DNA of 64,000 nucleotides from Brenneria roseae subsp. roseae (GCF_003115845.1 NZ_KZ819023.1:272920-336919), one strand, 5' to 3'. Shown: positions 10,122 to 18,843, counted from the stretch's first letter. The notes: generated from the letters alone by a model not told the origin. Program-made: numbers and translations.

Positions 10122-11447
10122 ATGACGAAGAAATACAGTATTGTAATTGTGGGGGGCGGTTCAACCTGGACGCCGGGGTTGTTGAAAGCGCTGTGCAAGC
10201 GTAAAGCGACGTTTCCTTTGCAGCGGCTGGTGATGTTTGATGTTAATGCGGAGCGTCAGGCGGTAATCGGTGATTTCGCCCGCCTGTTATTCAGTGAAGC
10301 GTACCCGGAACTGGATTTTTCCTACACCACGGATGTGGATGAAGCCTTTGCCGGGATGGATTTTGTGTTTTGCCAGATGCGTACCGGCGGCTATGAAATG
10401 CGGGAAAAGGATGAAAAAATTCCGCTGTCGCTGGGCGTGATCGGGCAGGAAACCTGCGGCCCCGGCGGTTTTGCCTACGGCATGCGATCTATCGGCGACA
10501 TGATTGAACTGGTGCAGCATGTGCGTACCCGTTCTCCGGATGCCTGGATTCTGAATTATACCAATCCAGCGGCGATCGTGGCCGATGCGCTGCGGGTAAA
10601 ATTTCCCCATGATCGGCGAATTCTGAATATCTGCGATCAGCCGGTCAATCTGCTGCGTTCCTACGCGCGTCTGCTGGAACGCAGTGTAGATGAGTTCGAG
10701 CCGGTCTATTTTGGCTTGAATCACTTTGGCTGGTTTACCCACCTATACGATCGTCAGGGTGTCGATTTGCTGCCGCAGTTGAAGGGCATCATCAGCCGTC
10801 AGGGATTCAAACCCGCGGATGCGGAACAGCGCGATCGCTCATGGCTGGATACCTATGCGCTGGTGGCCGACATGCTGCACGATTTTCCTGACTACCTGCC
10901 CAATACCTATCTGCAATATTACCTGTACCCGGAATATAAGCTCAGCAAGCTGGACCCGAATTTCACCCGTGCCAATGAAGTGATGGCGGGCCGTGAAAAG
11001 CGGGTATTTGAAACCTGCCGCGAGGCCGTGAAAGCGGGTACGACAAAGGATGCCAGCGTGGTGCACAACGATGCGCACGGCGACATGATTGTCGAAGTGG
11101 CGGAGTCTATTGCCTATAACCAACACCGGATTTTCGTGGTGATCGTGGAAAATAACGGATTGGTCAACAATCTGGACGATACCGCGATGGTGGAAGTCGC
11201 GGCTACCCTGGGGATAAACGGGCCACGGCCTTATGGCGTGGGACAGATCCCCACATTCTACAAAGGGATGATCGAGCAGCAGTTTGCCTATGAGCGCCTG
11301 ACGGTCGAAGCCTGGTTTGAAGGTTCTTACACCAAAGCCTTGCAGGCGCTGACGCTCAATCGCCTGGTGGTCGATGCCAGGAAAGCCCGTAAGGTGCTGG
11401 ATGCGCTGATCGACGCGAATAAAGGCTATTGGCCGGAACTGAAATAA
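10122..11447 (+). CDS. GH4 6-phospho-alpha-glucosidase
   Basis: This is a 441-residue cytosolic NAD+- and Mn2+-dependent glycosidase of family GH4, of the GlvA/AglB type. It would hydrolyse the phosphorylated disaccharide delivered by the preceding PTS permease. The NAD-binding motif VGGGSTWTPG is at the N-terminus, followed by GQETCGPGGFAYGMRSIG. The metal ligands are C171 in NICDQP and H201 in GLNHFGW, and the protein ends NKGYWPELK. Most 6-phospho-alpha-glucosidases carry CDMP at the metal cysteine; here it is CDQP. I chose 10122 because GGAG lies about 8 bases before it. The gap to the permease is 29 bases, so the two are co-transcribed. Confidence 0.9.
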   Translation: MTKKYSIVIVGGGSTWTPGLLKALCKRKATFPLQRLVMFDVNAERQAVIGDFARLLFSEAYPELDFSYTTDVDEAFAGMDFVFCQMRTGGYEMREKDEKIPLSLGVIGQETCGPGGFAYGMRSIGDMIELVQHVRTRSPDAWILNYTNPAAIVADALRVKFPHDRRILNICDQPVNLLRSYARLLERSVDEFEPVYFGLNHFGWFTHLYDRQGVDLLPQLKGIISRQGFKPADAEQRDRSWLDTYALVADMLHDFPDYLPNTYLQYYLYPEYKLSKLDPNFTRANEVMAGREKRVFETCREAVKAGTTKDASVVHNDAHGDMIVEVAESIAYNQHRIFVVIVENNGLVNNLDDTAMVEVAATLGINGPRPYGVGQIPTFYKGMIEQQFAYERLTVEAWFEGSYTKALQALTLNRLVVDARKARKVLDALIDANKGYWPELK

Positions 11448-11461
11448 TGGATGCGTTGTCG

Positions 11462-12208
11462 TCATCCCATCAGCGGGCGCAGCGGGGCATCCAGCGTGAA
11501 AGTGTAATGGCGTTGATTGTAGTGGACGTTCGACAGTTCAAAAGGGATCTGACCGGCAAAGAATGCGATGACGCTGGCGCGCAGAACGGGTTCATCGCGC
11601 GCCAGCCCCAGCGCTTCCCGCACCTCTGACGAAGGCAGTTCGGCAAAGATTTGCTTATGACTGCCCACCGCATCGTATCCTTTGGATTTGAGATAGGCGT
11701 ATTTTGACTGGCTAAGGTCGTGCTCGCTGAGGTCGGGGAACAGTTCGCTGTTCATCCAGGATTGCTCATAAACAAAGGGGATTCCGTCAATCAACCTCAG
11801 GCGCACCATGTAATAAATATGGGCGTTTTCAGCCAGCTGTAGCTGATTGGCGATGTCGCGACTGGCAGGCTGGCGGGAAAAATGCAGCAGTTGGTTAACG
11901 ATAGGGCGATGGACCGCGCTGGCCACCTCGCTGGAGGTCAGATGTTGATCGAGTGGCAGTTGTACCTTGATGCGCGTATCCGGTTGGGCAACAAAGGTGC
12001 CGCGTCCGCGAAAACGCTCTACCAGTCCTTGCCGGACCAGATAATCCACCGCTTTTCTCGCCGTCATGCGAGAGACCTGATATTGCTCGCACATTTCGGC
12101 TTCTGTCGGCAACGGATCGCCGGGTTTCAGCGTGCGATCGCGAATCTGCCGGCTCAGAATCTGCTCAATTTGCAGATAGAAAGGGATAAAAGAGTGCTTA
12201 TCGATCAT
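11462..12208 (-). CDS. GntR/HutC-family transcriptional repressor of the alpha-glucoside operon
   Basis: This is a 248-residue regulator with an N-terminal winged helix (about residues 10-75, including LPTEAEMCEQYQVSRMTARK) and a C-terminal UTRA ligand domain (about 95-240). This is the arrangement of HutC-subfamily repressors such as TreR, which sense phosphorylated sugars. It converges on the GH4 gene, 14 bases apart. The palindrome TTGTCTAGACAA before the PTS gene and the similar TTATCTATACAA before this gene fit repression of the operon and of itself. The ligand, probably the 6-phospho-disaccharide or glucose 6-phosphate, is inferred. Confidence 0.87.
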   Translation of the reverse strand: MIDKHSFIPFYLQIEQILSRQIRDRTLKPGDPLPTEAEMCEQYQVSRMTARKAVDYLVRQGLVERFRGRGTFVAQPDTRIKVQLPLDQHLTSSEVASAVHRPIVNQLLHFSRQPASRDIANQLQLAENAHIYYMVRLRLIDGIPFVYEQSWMNSELFPDLSEHDLSQSKYAYLKSKGYDAVGSHKQIFAELPSSEVREALGLARDEPVLRASVIAFFAGQIPFELSNVHYNQRHYTFTLDAPLRPLMG

Positions 12209-12259
12209 CAGGTTTCTTCCCCGAAGTCTTTAAATTACTCCAATAGTATAGCCGGGCAG

Positions 12260-12271
12260 TTATCTATACAA
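12260..12271 (-). promoter_or_regulatory. Candidate autoregulatory operator upstream of gntR
   Basis: TTATCTATACAA matches 10 of 12 positions of the palindrome found upstream of the PTS gene. It lies about 50 bases upstream of the gntR start, where a repressor could block its own promoter. Confidence 0.5.
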
Positions 12272-12350
12272 CCGGTTGGCGGCTGGTGACGCACTGTCAA
12301 AGCGCGAGGCGGTGATATACTGATGATTCACATCATTATGGTCTGCGGCT

Positions 12351-13253
12351 ATGGATATTAAACAGCTTATTTACCTCTGTAATCTGGAGAAAGAACGCCA
12401 TTTCGGGCGGGCGGCCGAAGCCAGTTTCGTTAGCCAGCCGACGCTCTCGATGCGATTAAAAAACCTGGAGCGTGAATTGGATCTGGCGCTGATCAACCGG
12501 GGAAATAATTTTGAAGGATTTACCGCCGAAGGCGAACGGGTGCTGTCCTGGGCGCGAGAAATTGTTTCCGTCTATCAGGGACTAAAACGGGAAGTCGCTT
12601 CGTTGCAGCGTGGCGTGAGCGGCATATTGCGCATTGGCTCGGTTCCCCAGAGCAGTATTGCGCTGTCCCGCCTGCTGGCGGCGGTGAATGAAATCTATCC
12701 ACAGCTGGATTTCCAAATATCCCTGTTCAGCGCCGATCGGCTGCTGGAAGCATTGAATGCACACGCTGTGGATGTCGGTATCGGTTTTTTTGAGCTGTCG
12801 ACATTACAGGAGTTGCACTTTCAGGTTGCGCCTTTGACGGAACAAGGGGTTGATCTGCTATTCCACCCGCAGTATTTCCCGCAGATGGTCGGCGACTCGC
12901 CGCTGGAATTGAACGATCTGGTCGATCTGCCGCTATGTCTGGCGGAGCCGAGCCGCTATTTTCGTCGTTATCTGGATGGTCATTGCCGGGAAACGGGGAT
13001 CTCGCTGTGGGTCAAGGTGGAAAGCACTTCGATTCTGCAATTGATGCAAAGTGTTTTTGTCGGACTGGGCTGCGGCGTTGTCCCGCGTGGGAGTTTGATT
13101 CCTGAGATGACGCCGGCCCTGAACATGAGGCCGATTACCTTACCGCCCATGCGACGACACGCGGCCGTGGTCGTGGCGCAGGCTGGACGCGCGACGCCGC
13201 TGGCGCAAAATTTCTTTGCCGCGGCACAAACGTGGCTGACCCAGACAGGATAA
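12351..13253 (+). CDS. LysR-family transcriptional regulator
   Basis: This is a 300-residue LysR-type regulator. The N-terminal winged helix-turn-helix covers about residues 1-60 (QLIYLCNLEKERHFGRAAEA, then SQPTLSMRLKNLERELDLAL), followed by the linker helix and a two-lobed periplasmic-binding-protein-like effector domain with GILRIGSVPQSS at its start. It is divergent from gntR, with about 140 bases between them, and converges on the LacI-family gene with only 3 bases between stops. LysR regulators usually act on a divergent gene, but here that neighbour is another regulator. Its target could be ydeP or elsewhere; nothing in the sequence decides this. Confidence 0.85.
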   Translation: MDIKQLIYLCNLEKERHFGRAAEASFVSQPTLSMRLKNLERELDLALINRGNNFEGFTAEGERVLSWAREIVSVYQGLKREVASLQRGVSGILRIGSVPQSSIALSRLLAAVNEIYPQLDFQISLFSADRLLEALNAHAVDVGIGFFELSTLQELHFQVAPLTEQGVDLLFHPQYFPQMVGDSPLELNDLVDLPLCLAEPSRYFRRYLDGHCRETGISLWVKVESTSILQLMQSVFVGLGCGVVPRGSLIPEMTPALNMRPITLPPMRRHAAVVVAQAGRATPLAQNFFAAAQTWLTQTG

Positions 13254-13256
13254 TCC

Positions 13257-14327
13257 TCAGTCGTAGAGGTGGTCATCTTGTACCGGCGCATGGGTTTTAC
13301 TGGGACGAAGACGCCGGACGGAGTCGCGGATAACCAGCTTGCCGTTCAGCAGCAGGTTGCCCGTGGGCGCGTCCGGGCGCATCAACTGGTATTGCAGTAA
13401 CCGGACGGCTTCTTCGCCCAGATCTTCACGCGGCACATGCACCGAGGTCAAGGGAATGTCATGAATGGTCGCCAGATTGAAGCCATCCATGCTCATGACC
13501 GAGATATCCTGTGGAACGCGTAAGCCAGCCTGATTGAGCGCATTGACCGCGCCAACCGCGATAAAATCCCCTCCCGCCAGAATGGCCGTCGGTTTTTGTT
13601 CTGCCGGACACTCGGCCAGAAACGCGGTCACTCTCTGTTCGGCTTCGGCGGTGCTGAAATTTCTCAGCGCCAGAAGATGGTATTGATCGGAGAACGGCAG
13701 ATTGTGGCTCTGGTAGGCGTCACGAATCCCAGCCAGACGTAATTCCATGGTATAGCGACGTAGGCAGAGCAGGGTCAAAATATCACGGTGTCCCTGCTCA
13801 AACAGATAGTTCACCGAAAGTTCGCCAATCAACTGATGAGCGGGTGCGACACCGGATAGTTTCATTTTTCGGTCGAGACAATTAATCAGAATACAAGGCT
13901 TGCCTATATCGGCGGCCAGCGCATGGATATAGGGATCGTCAATGCCGATCAACATCGCGGCTTCCGTCTCGGGATCGCTCATCTTTTCCAGAAACAGCGG
14001 TACATCGCTGTCGTTTTCGTCCAAGCCGCAGTAGCGCACGCGTACTTCATGGGGGGCCAGCGCATCAATAATGCTCTGTATCACCTTGTGGTAAAAGATG
14101 TCAGACCGGACGTCAAAAGCGCGCTGCGGAGCGAAAATCGTCAGGCTATTCAGTAACAAGCGGCCGGTCGCCAGATGGTTTAATACGCCGTACTGCCGGG
14201 CGCAAGTGAGAATACGCGCTTTTGCCGCTTCGCTGGTATTGGATTTGCCTGACAAGACGCGCGATACCGTACTGATTGAAAACCCCGTCTGCGCCGCAAT
14301 TTCCCGTATTTTCAGGTTTCTTTTCAT
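13257..14327 (-). CDS. LacI-family transcriptional regulator of the MFS/GH31 unit
   Basis: This is a 356-residue LacI/GalR regulator. The N-terminal helix-turn-helix and hinge are clear (IREIAAQTGFSISTVSRVLS, then an Ala/Lys-rich segment), followed by a sugar-binding-protein-like core containing PTAILAGGDFIAVGAVNAL and PQDISVMSMDGF, as in this family. It is divergent from the MFS transporter and GH31 genes with 318 bases between them. That region carries the near-palindrome TTGGTaaACCAA and a long inverted repeat, so local control of the transporter operon is likely. The protein is slightly longer at its C-terminus than the typical 330-340 residues. The inducer is unknown. Confidence 0.85.
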   Translation of the reverse strand: MKRNLKIREIAAQTGFSISTVSRVLSGKSNTSEAAKARILTCARQYGVLNHLATGRLLLNSLTIFAPQRAFDVRSDIFYHKVIQSIIDALAPHEVRVRYCGLDENDSDVPLFLEKMSDPETEAAMLIGIDDPYIHALAADIGKPCILINCLDRKMKLSGVAPAHQLIGELSVNYLFEQGHRDILTLLCLRRYTMELRLAGIRDAYQSHNLPFSDQYHLLALRNFSTAEAEQRVTAFLAECPAEQKPTAILAGGDFIAVGAVNALNQAGLRVPQDISVMSMDGFNLATIHDIPLTSVHVPREDLGEEAVRLLQYQLMRPDAPTGNLLLNGKLVIRDSVRRLRPSKTHAPVQDDHLYD

Positions 14328-14357
14328 TTTGTGATCTCGTTCAACTTAACAAATGAC

Positions 14358-14440
14358 AAAATTTTCATGACCACTAAACGTGACTGAAACAGGCCTGGTG
14401 ATGTTATTTGGTTTACTTATGAACTTACCATGAAAATTTT
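14358..14440. repeat. Perfect 12-bp inverted repeat in the lacI-MFS promoter region
   Basis: AAAATTTTCATG (14358-14369) and CATGAAAATTTT (14429-14440) are exact inverted copies separated by 59 bases. They lie next to the LacI-family gene start. The spacing is about seven helical turns centre to centre (71 bases), as in paired sites that support DNA looping. Confidence 0.6.
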
Positions 14441-14486
14441 TGCAAAAAAGTGAGTATCACGGCGTTTTTAATTGTTCTAGTCTTTT

Positions 14487-14498
14487 TTGGTAAACCAA
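14487..14498 (+). promoter_or_regulatory. Candidate LacI-family operator upstream of the MFS gene
   Basis: TTGGTAAACCAA has symmetric TTGGT/ACCAA arms. Related half-sites occur nearby (TTGGTTTAC at 14408 and TTTACCAATG at 14501). It lies about 150 bases before the transporter start in the divergent region. LacI-family operators typically have a CG-centred palindrome, so this assignment is tentative. Confidence 0.4.
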
Positions 14499-14645
14499 TT
14501 TTTACCAATGCTAGTTCATGAATTTATTTAAAGTCTAGTAAATACAAATAGATGAAAAAATACACATGTCTTGAAGAGTGAAAAATAGCGAACTCCTTCA
14601 AACATGTCAGACCAATATAATTGTACCTCCTAAAAGGCGTTCATT

Positions 14646-15953
14646 ATGAGTCTTGATATCAATCAGTCATCACCGATGACAAAGGGAAAATGGAAATTAA
14701 AAAATCTGCGCTGGTGGATGCTGGCGCTGTTTTTACTGGGGGTGACGGTCAACTACATTACCCGTAACTCGCTGGGCATACTTGCTCCTGAACTGAAAAC
14801 CAGTCTGGGCATTACCACGGAACAATACTCCTGGATTGTTGGCGCATTCCAACTGGCCTACACCATTTTTCAGCCGCTTTGTGGCTGGTTGATTGATGTC
14901 ATCGGTCTGAAGATCGGTTTCCTTATCTGTGCGATCGTTTGGGCGCTGATGTGTATGTTGCATGCCGGGGCCGGAAGCTGGCTGCATCTGGCGATATTGC
15001 GCTTCTTCATGGGGGCCTCCGAAGCAGCGGCCACGCCGGCTAACGCGAAAACGCTGGGGGAATGGTTTCCCAAGAAAGAACGTCCGGTTGCGGCCGGCTG
15101 GGCCGGGGTGGGTTTCTCCATTGGGGCGATGCTGGCTCCGCCGATTATCGTTATCGCCCATGTCAGTTTTGGTTGGCAGGGCGCCTTCATGTTTACCGGT
15201 GGGTTGGCGATGCTGTGGGTCGTACTGTGGTGGCTGTTTTACCATGACCCGGCGGATCACCCTAATCTGAGCCGTGATGAGCTGGACTTTATCCGTCAGG
15301 ACAACGAACTGCCGCCGGTTAAACTGCCGTTTTTCACGGCGCTGAAAACCGTATCGAAAAATAAACGTTTTTACGGTATCGCCATCCCGGCGTTCATGGC
15401 TGAACCCGCCTGGGCGGTATTGAGCTTCTGGGTACCGCTCTATTTGGCCAATGAACGCGGCATGGATTTAAAACAGATCGCCATGTTTGCCTGGTTGCCT
15501 TTCCTGGCCGCCGACCTGGGCAGCGTCGCGAGCGGTTATCTGACTCGCGTATACGTACGTTTTTTTGGCTGTTCTCGCGTCAATTCGATTGTTGCCAGCT
15601 CGGTTACCGGGGCCTTTCTTATGTTATCGCTGGCATTGGTCGCCATTAGCAAAGATCCGTGGATGGCGATTCTGCTCATTTCGATCGGCGGATTTGGCCA
15701 TCAGGTGATTTCCTGCATGCTCAGCGCGCTGGTGGTGGAGTCATTCGATAAAGGGCAAATGGCGACGGTAAACGGCATGCGAGGCTCCTTCGCCTGGATC
15801 GCCAGTTTCCTGTTTTCTCTGCTGATTGGCGTAACGGCGGACAAAATCGGTTTCAATCCGCTGTTTGTCGCGATGGGATTCTTCGATCTGATCGGTGCGG
15901 TTTTCCTGATTGCTTTTATTGCTGAACGTCGCCAGAAAACGCGGTCGCTGTAA
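14646..15953 (+). CDS. MFS transporter, anion:cation symporter (ExuT-like) family
   Basis: This is a 435-residue major facilitator with about twelve membrane helices. The first helix region NYITRNSLGILAPELK, the loop GWLIDVIGLKIGF and the cytosolic signature EWFPKKERPVAAG are those of the anion:cation symporter family, whose known members carry organic anions such as hexuronates, galactonate and glucarate. It is followed after 39 bases by a GH31 glycosidase and faces a LacI-type regulator. The family membership suggests a negatively charged substrate, perhaps an acidic glycoside cleaved by the GH31 enzyme; this is inference. A plain glucoside cannot be excluded. Confidence 0.85.
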   Translation: MSLDINQSSPMTKGKWKLKNLRWWMLALFLLGVTVNYITRNSLGILAPELKTSLGITTEQYSWIVGAFQLAYTIFQPLCGWLIDVIGLKIGFLICAIVWALMCMLHAGAGSWLHLAILRFFMGASEAAATPANAKTLGEWFPKKERPVAAGWAGVGFSIGAMLAPPIIVIAHVSFGWQGAFMFTGGLAMLWVVLWWLFYHDPADHPNLSRDELDFIRQDNELPPVKLPFFTALKTVSKNKRFYGIAIPAFMAEPAWAVLSFWVPLYLANERGMDLKQIAMFAWLPFLAADLGSVASGYLTRVYVRFFGCSRVNSIVASSVTGAFLMLSLALVAISKDPWMAILLISIGGFGHQVISCMLSALVVESFDKGQMATVNGMRGSFAWIASFLFSLLIGVTADKIGFNPLFVAMGFFDLIGAVFLIAFIAERRQKTRSL

Positions 15954-15992
15954 TTTCACTTTTGCTTAAATCATTCCTGAAAAGGACGCTGT

Positions 15993-18359
15993 ATGAAGAC
16001 GCTGAAAAATTGGGTGTTTCGCCATCGAACCCCGGAATATGTTGAACTGCTCGTTGATGAGAAGCACATTTTTCGCCTGTACATTTTAGAATCAGGGCTG
16101 GGACGGGTGCTGATCAAACAGAACGGGGATCTGCAATTAAAACAGACCTGGAGCATTGCGCCGCAACAGGATGTTCCCTTTGCGGGGCGCAGCCGGGAAA
16201 GCTGTGAAGGTTTCAGCCTGCCGGGTTTTTCGCTGGAGGAGCATGAGGGCGGATTACGCGTCAGCACGGACCGTCTGCGGGTGACGATCCACCAACCACT
16301 GTGGCTGTCGTGGGAATATCTTGATGAACGCGGAGCATGGCAGATGTTGGCCGCCGATCGGGCGACCAGCGCCTATCTGCTTAATCCTCATGGCGATGGC
16401 GTGGCGCATTATCAGCGCCGTTTCCCAACGGAACGCTATTATGGTCTGGGCGAAAAGGCGGGCGATCTTGAACGCGCCGGACGCCGCTTTGAATTCAGAA
16501 ACCTGGATGCGATGGGGTATAACGCCGCGGCGACCGATCCTTTGTATAAACATATCCCGTTCACCATTACCCGGCGTAACGATGTCAGCTTTGGTCTGTT
16601 TTATGACAATCTGAGCAGTACGTGGCTGGATCTGGGGAACGAAATTGATAACTACCATCAGGCTTATCGGCGTTATCAGGCCGAGGCTGGAGACCTGGAT
16701 TACTATCTGTTTATCGGGCCGCGGGTACTGGACGTGACAAAAGCCTTTGTGCGCCTCACGGGTAAAACGCTGTTCGGTCCTAAGTGGAGCCTGGGTTACA
16801 GCGGTTCCACGATGCATTATACGGATGCTCCCGATGCGCAGCAGCAGTTGATGAAATTTATCGCTTTATGCCGCGAGCATGATATTCCATGTGATTCTTT
16901 TCAGCTTTCTTCCGGCTATACCTCCATCAACAACAAGCGCTACGTCTTTAACTGGAATTATGACAAGGTGCCGCAGCCGGAAGTGATGTCGCAGGCTTTC
17001 CATGATGCGGGCCTGAAGCTGGCGGCGAATATCAAACCTTGTCTGTTGCAGGACCATCCCCGATATGAGGAAGTCGAGGCGCTGGGGTTATTTATCCATG
17101 ACTCGGAGTCGGATGCGCCGGAGCGTTCAAGTTTTTGGGATGATGAAGGGTCGCACCTTGATTTTACCAATCCGGATACCGTGGCCTGGTGGCAAGACAA
17201 TGTGACCAGCCAGCTGTTGCAAAAGGGGATTGATTCAACCTGGAACGACAATAATGAATATGAAGTCTGGGATGGCGAAGCGCGTTGCCATGGTTTTGGC
17301 GACCCCATCGCGATTAAGCATATCCGGCCGTTGATGCCGCTGCTGATGATGCGGGCATCGATGGAGGCACAGCAACGGTTTGCGCCCGCGCTACGCCCTT
17401 ATCTGATTTCCCGCTCCGGCTGTGCCGGTATGCAACGCTATGTTCAGACCTGGAGCGGCGATAACCGTACCAGTTGGCAGACGCTGCGCTACAACATCCG
17501 GATGGGCGTAGGGATGAGTCTGTCCGGCTTGTACAATGTCGGGCACGATGTGGGCGGTTTTTCCGGAGATAAGCCCGATGCGGAACTGTTTGTTCGCTGG
17601 GTTCAGAATGGGGTGATGCACCCGCGTTTTACCATTCACTCCTGGAATGACGATCACACGGTCAACGAACCGTGGATGTATCCGTCCGTCACCCCGGCAG
17701 TGCGCAGCGCAATCGAACTTCGTTACCGTATGTTGCCGTATTTCTATACGCTGCTGTGGCAGGCCAGCGCGGATGACGAGCCGATGCTACGGCCAACGTT
17801 TCTTGATCACGAGCAGGATGAAGCGACGTTTGCAGAAACGGACGACTTCATGCTGGGACGGGATGTTCTGGTCGCCAGCGTGGTTGAACCGGCGCAACGG
17901 CAAAGAACGGTGTATCTGCCCGCCAACGAGTCGGGATGGTATGACTTTTACTCCGGTCAGTGGTTCATGGGGGGACAAACCGCGACGCTTGAAGCGCCGT
18001 TGGAGCGCCTTCCTTTGCTGGTGCGGGCAGGGGCGATGCTTCCGCTGTCGGGGCGCACCGCATTTGTCAGCCATACCGAGGACGATCGCCGGGAGTTTTT
18101 GCTGTTCCCGCCGGTTGGTACGGGTAAAGATAGCGGTTTGCTGTTTGAAGACGATGGTGAAACCTGGGGATGGCAACGGGGTAAAGCGCTGTGGCTACGT
18201 TGGGAAATCCGCAGCGACAGTAAGCGCATTGATGTCAACTTTACCTCGGAAGGCCAATTCCAACCCGCATGGCGACAAGCGGACATTCGCCTGCCAGCCG
18301 GAGAATGCCGTACGCTGTACGTCAACGGCGTGCGTACCACGGTGTTTGAACGCGAATAG
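15993..18359 (+). CDS. GH31 alpha-glycosidase
   Basis: This is a 788-residue family GH31 glycoside hydrolase with no signal peptide, so it should act in the cytosol on an imported glycoside. An N-terminal beta-sandwich precedes the barrel. The catalytic nucleophile is D419 in TWNDNNE and the acid/base is D490 in WSGDNRTSW, as in retaining alpha-glucosidases; the motif WSLGYSGSTMHY opens the barrel. The C-terminal beta domains contain FEDDGETWGW. The WNDNNE form fits an alpha-glucosidase better than the alpha-xylosidase YicI or the sulfoquinovosidase YihQ, but the exact aglycone is unknown. It is translated downstream of the MFS gene in one operon. Confidence 0.9.
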   Translation: MKTLKNWVFRHRTPEYVELLVDEKHIFRLYILESGLGRVLIKQNGDLQLKQTWSIAPQQDVPFAGRSRESCEGFSLPGFSLEEHEGGLRVSTDRLRVTIHQPLWLSWEYLDERGAWQMLAADRATSAYLLNPHGDGVAHYQRRFPTERYYGLGEKAGDLERAGRRFEFRNLDAMGYNAAATDPLYKHIPFTITRRNDVSFGLFYDNLSSTWLDLGNEIDNYHQAYRRYQAEAGDLDYYLFIGPRVLDVTKAFVRLTGKTLFGPKWSLGYSGSTMHYTDAPDAQQQLMKFIALCREHDIPCDSFQLSSGYTSINNKRYVFNWNYDKVPQPEVMSQAFHDAGLKLAANIKPCLLQDHPRYEEVEALGLFIHDSESDAPERSSFWDDEGSHLDFTNPDTVAWWQDNVTSQLLQKGIDSTWNDNNEYEVWDGEARCHGFGDPIAIKHIRPLMPLLMMRASMEAQQRFAPALRPYLISRSGCAGMQRYVQTWSGDNRTSWQTLRYNIRMGVGMSLSGLYNVGHDVGGFSGDKPDAELFVRWVQNGVMHPRFTIHSWNDDHTVNEPWMYPSVTPAVRSAIELRYRMLPYFYTLLWQASADDEPMLRPTFLDHEQDEATFAETDDFMLGRDVLVASVVEPAQRQRTVYLPANESGWYDFYSGQWFMGGQTATLEAPLERLPLLVRAGAMLPLSGRTAFVSHTEDDRREFLLFPPVGTGKDSGLLFEDDGETWGWQRGKALWLRWEIRSDSKRIDVNFTSEGQFQPAWRQADIRLPAGECRTLYVNGVRTTVFERE

Positions 18360-18375
18360 AAAAAGAGAAGCGACC

Positions 18376-18403
18376 AGGACAGCCCGTTGCAACGGGCTGT
18401 CCT
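18376..18403 (+). terminator. Perfect hairpin after the GH31 gene
   Basis: A 28-base perfect inverted repeat (arms AGGACAGCCCGTTG and its complement) begins 17 bases after the GH31 stop. It has no T-run, so it may act as a transcript-stabilising stem or need Rho rather than being a classical intrinsic terminator. Confidence 0.5.
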
Positions 18404-18587
18404 GCCGTGAAGTAACGAAACTCCATCGGCCAGACGTAATACCCCACAATCGGTAGTATTAAAAAGCATCGCGGACGATAATGCTCGCATGATTACCGCC
18501 GCCAAATCATCGTCATCTCCTGTTCATTCCACTATCTCTGTTATATAAAGCTTAATTAATTATGATTTAATTTCTCCGCAGGATACG

Positions 18588-18618
18588 GAGATGTTAATAA
18601 CAGGGCGAGATGTTAATA
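18588..18618 (+). repeat. 12-bp direct repeat in the AT-rich leader of the flavoprotein gene
   Basis: GAGATGTTAATA occurs at 18588-18599 and 18607-18618. The intergenic stretch 18404-18843 is very AT-rich and contains no gene I can support. TGTTA direct repeats are the building block of ArcA sites, but the 19-base period does not match the usual 11-base spacing, so this remains only a repeat with possible regulatory use. Confidence 0.4.
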
Positions 18619-18843
18619 TTAAAAACAGTTATCGCCAATAACCTTATTAATTGTATTTATATCCGGCAGTTAAAATATTAAAAAAACGTATTAATACATT
18701 AAAAAAAATACATACTCAGTAAGTAATAACATGAGCCAATCGGCCCGTCATTTTAGGGCGTAGAACAAATAACAAAAAAGACCCTGGCTTTATTGTGATT
18801 TATTTTTAAGCAAAATTTTTTATTTTAAAGTGGAGTGTTCACC

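Noticed and set aside
17647-18456. 269-residue ORF overlapping the GH31 gene
   Set aside because: It is a +1 shadow of the GH31 C-terminal half, rich in Arg and Cys. The GH31 frame is intact and carries all family motifs.
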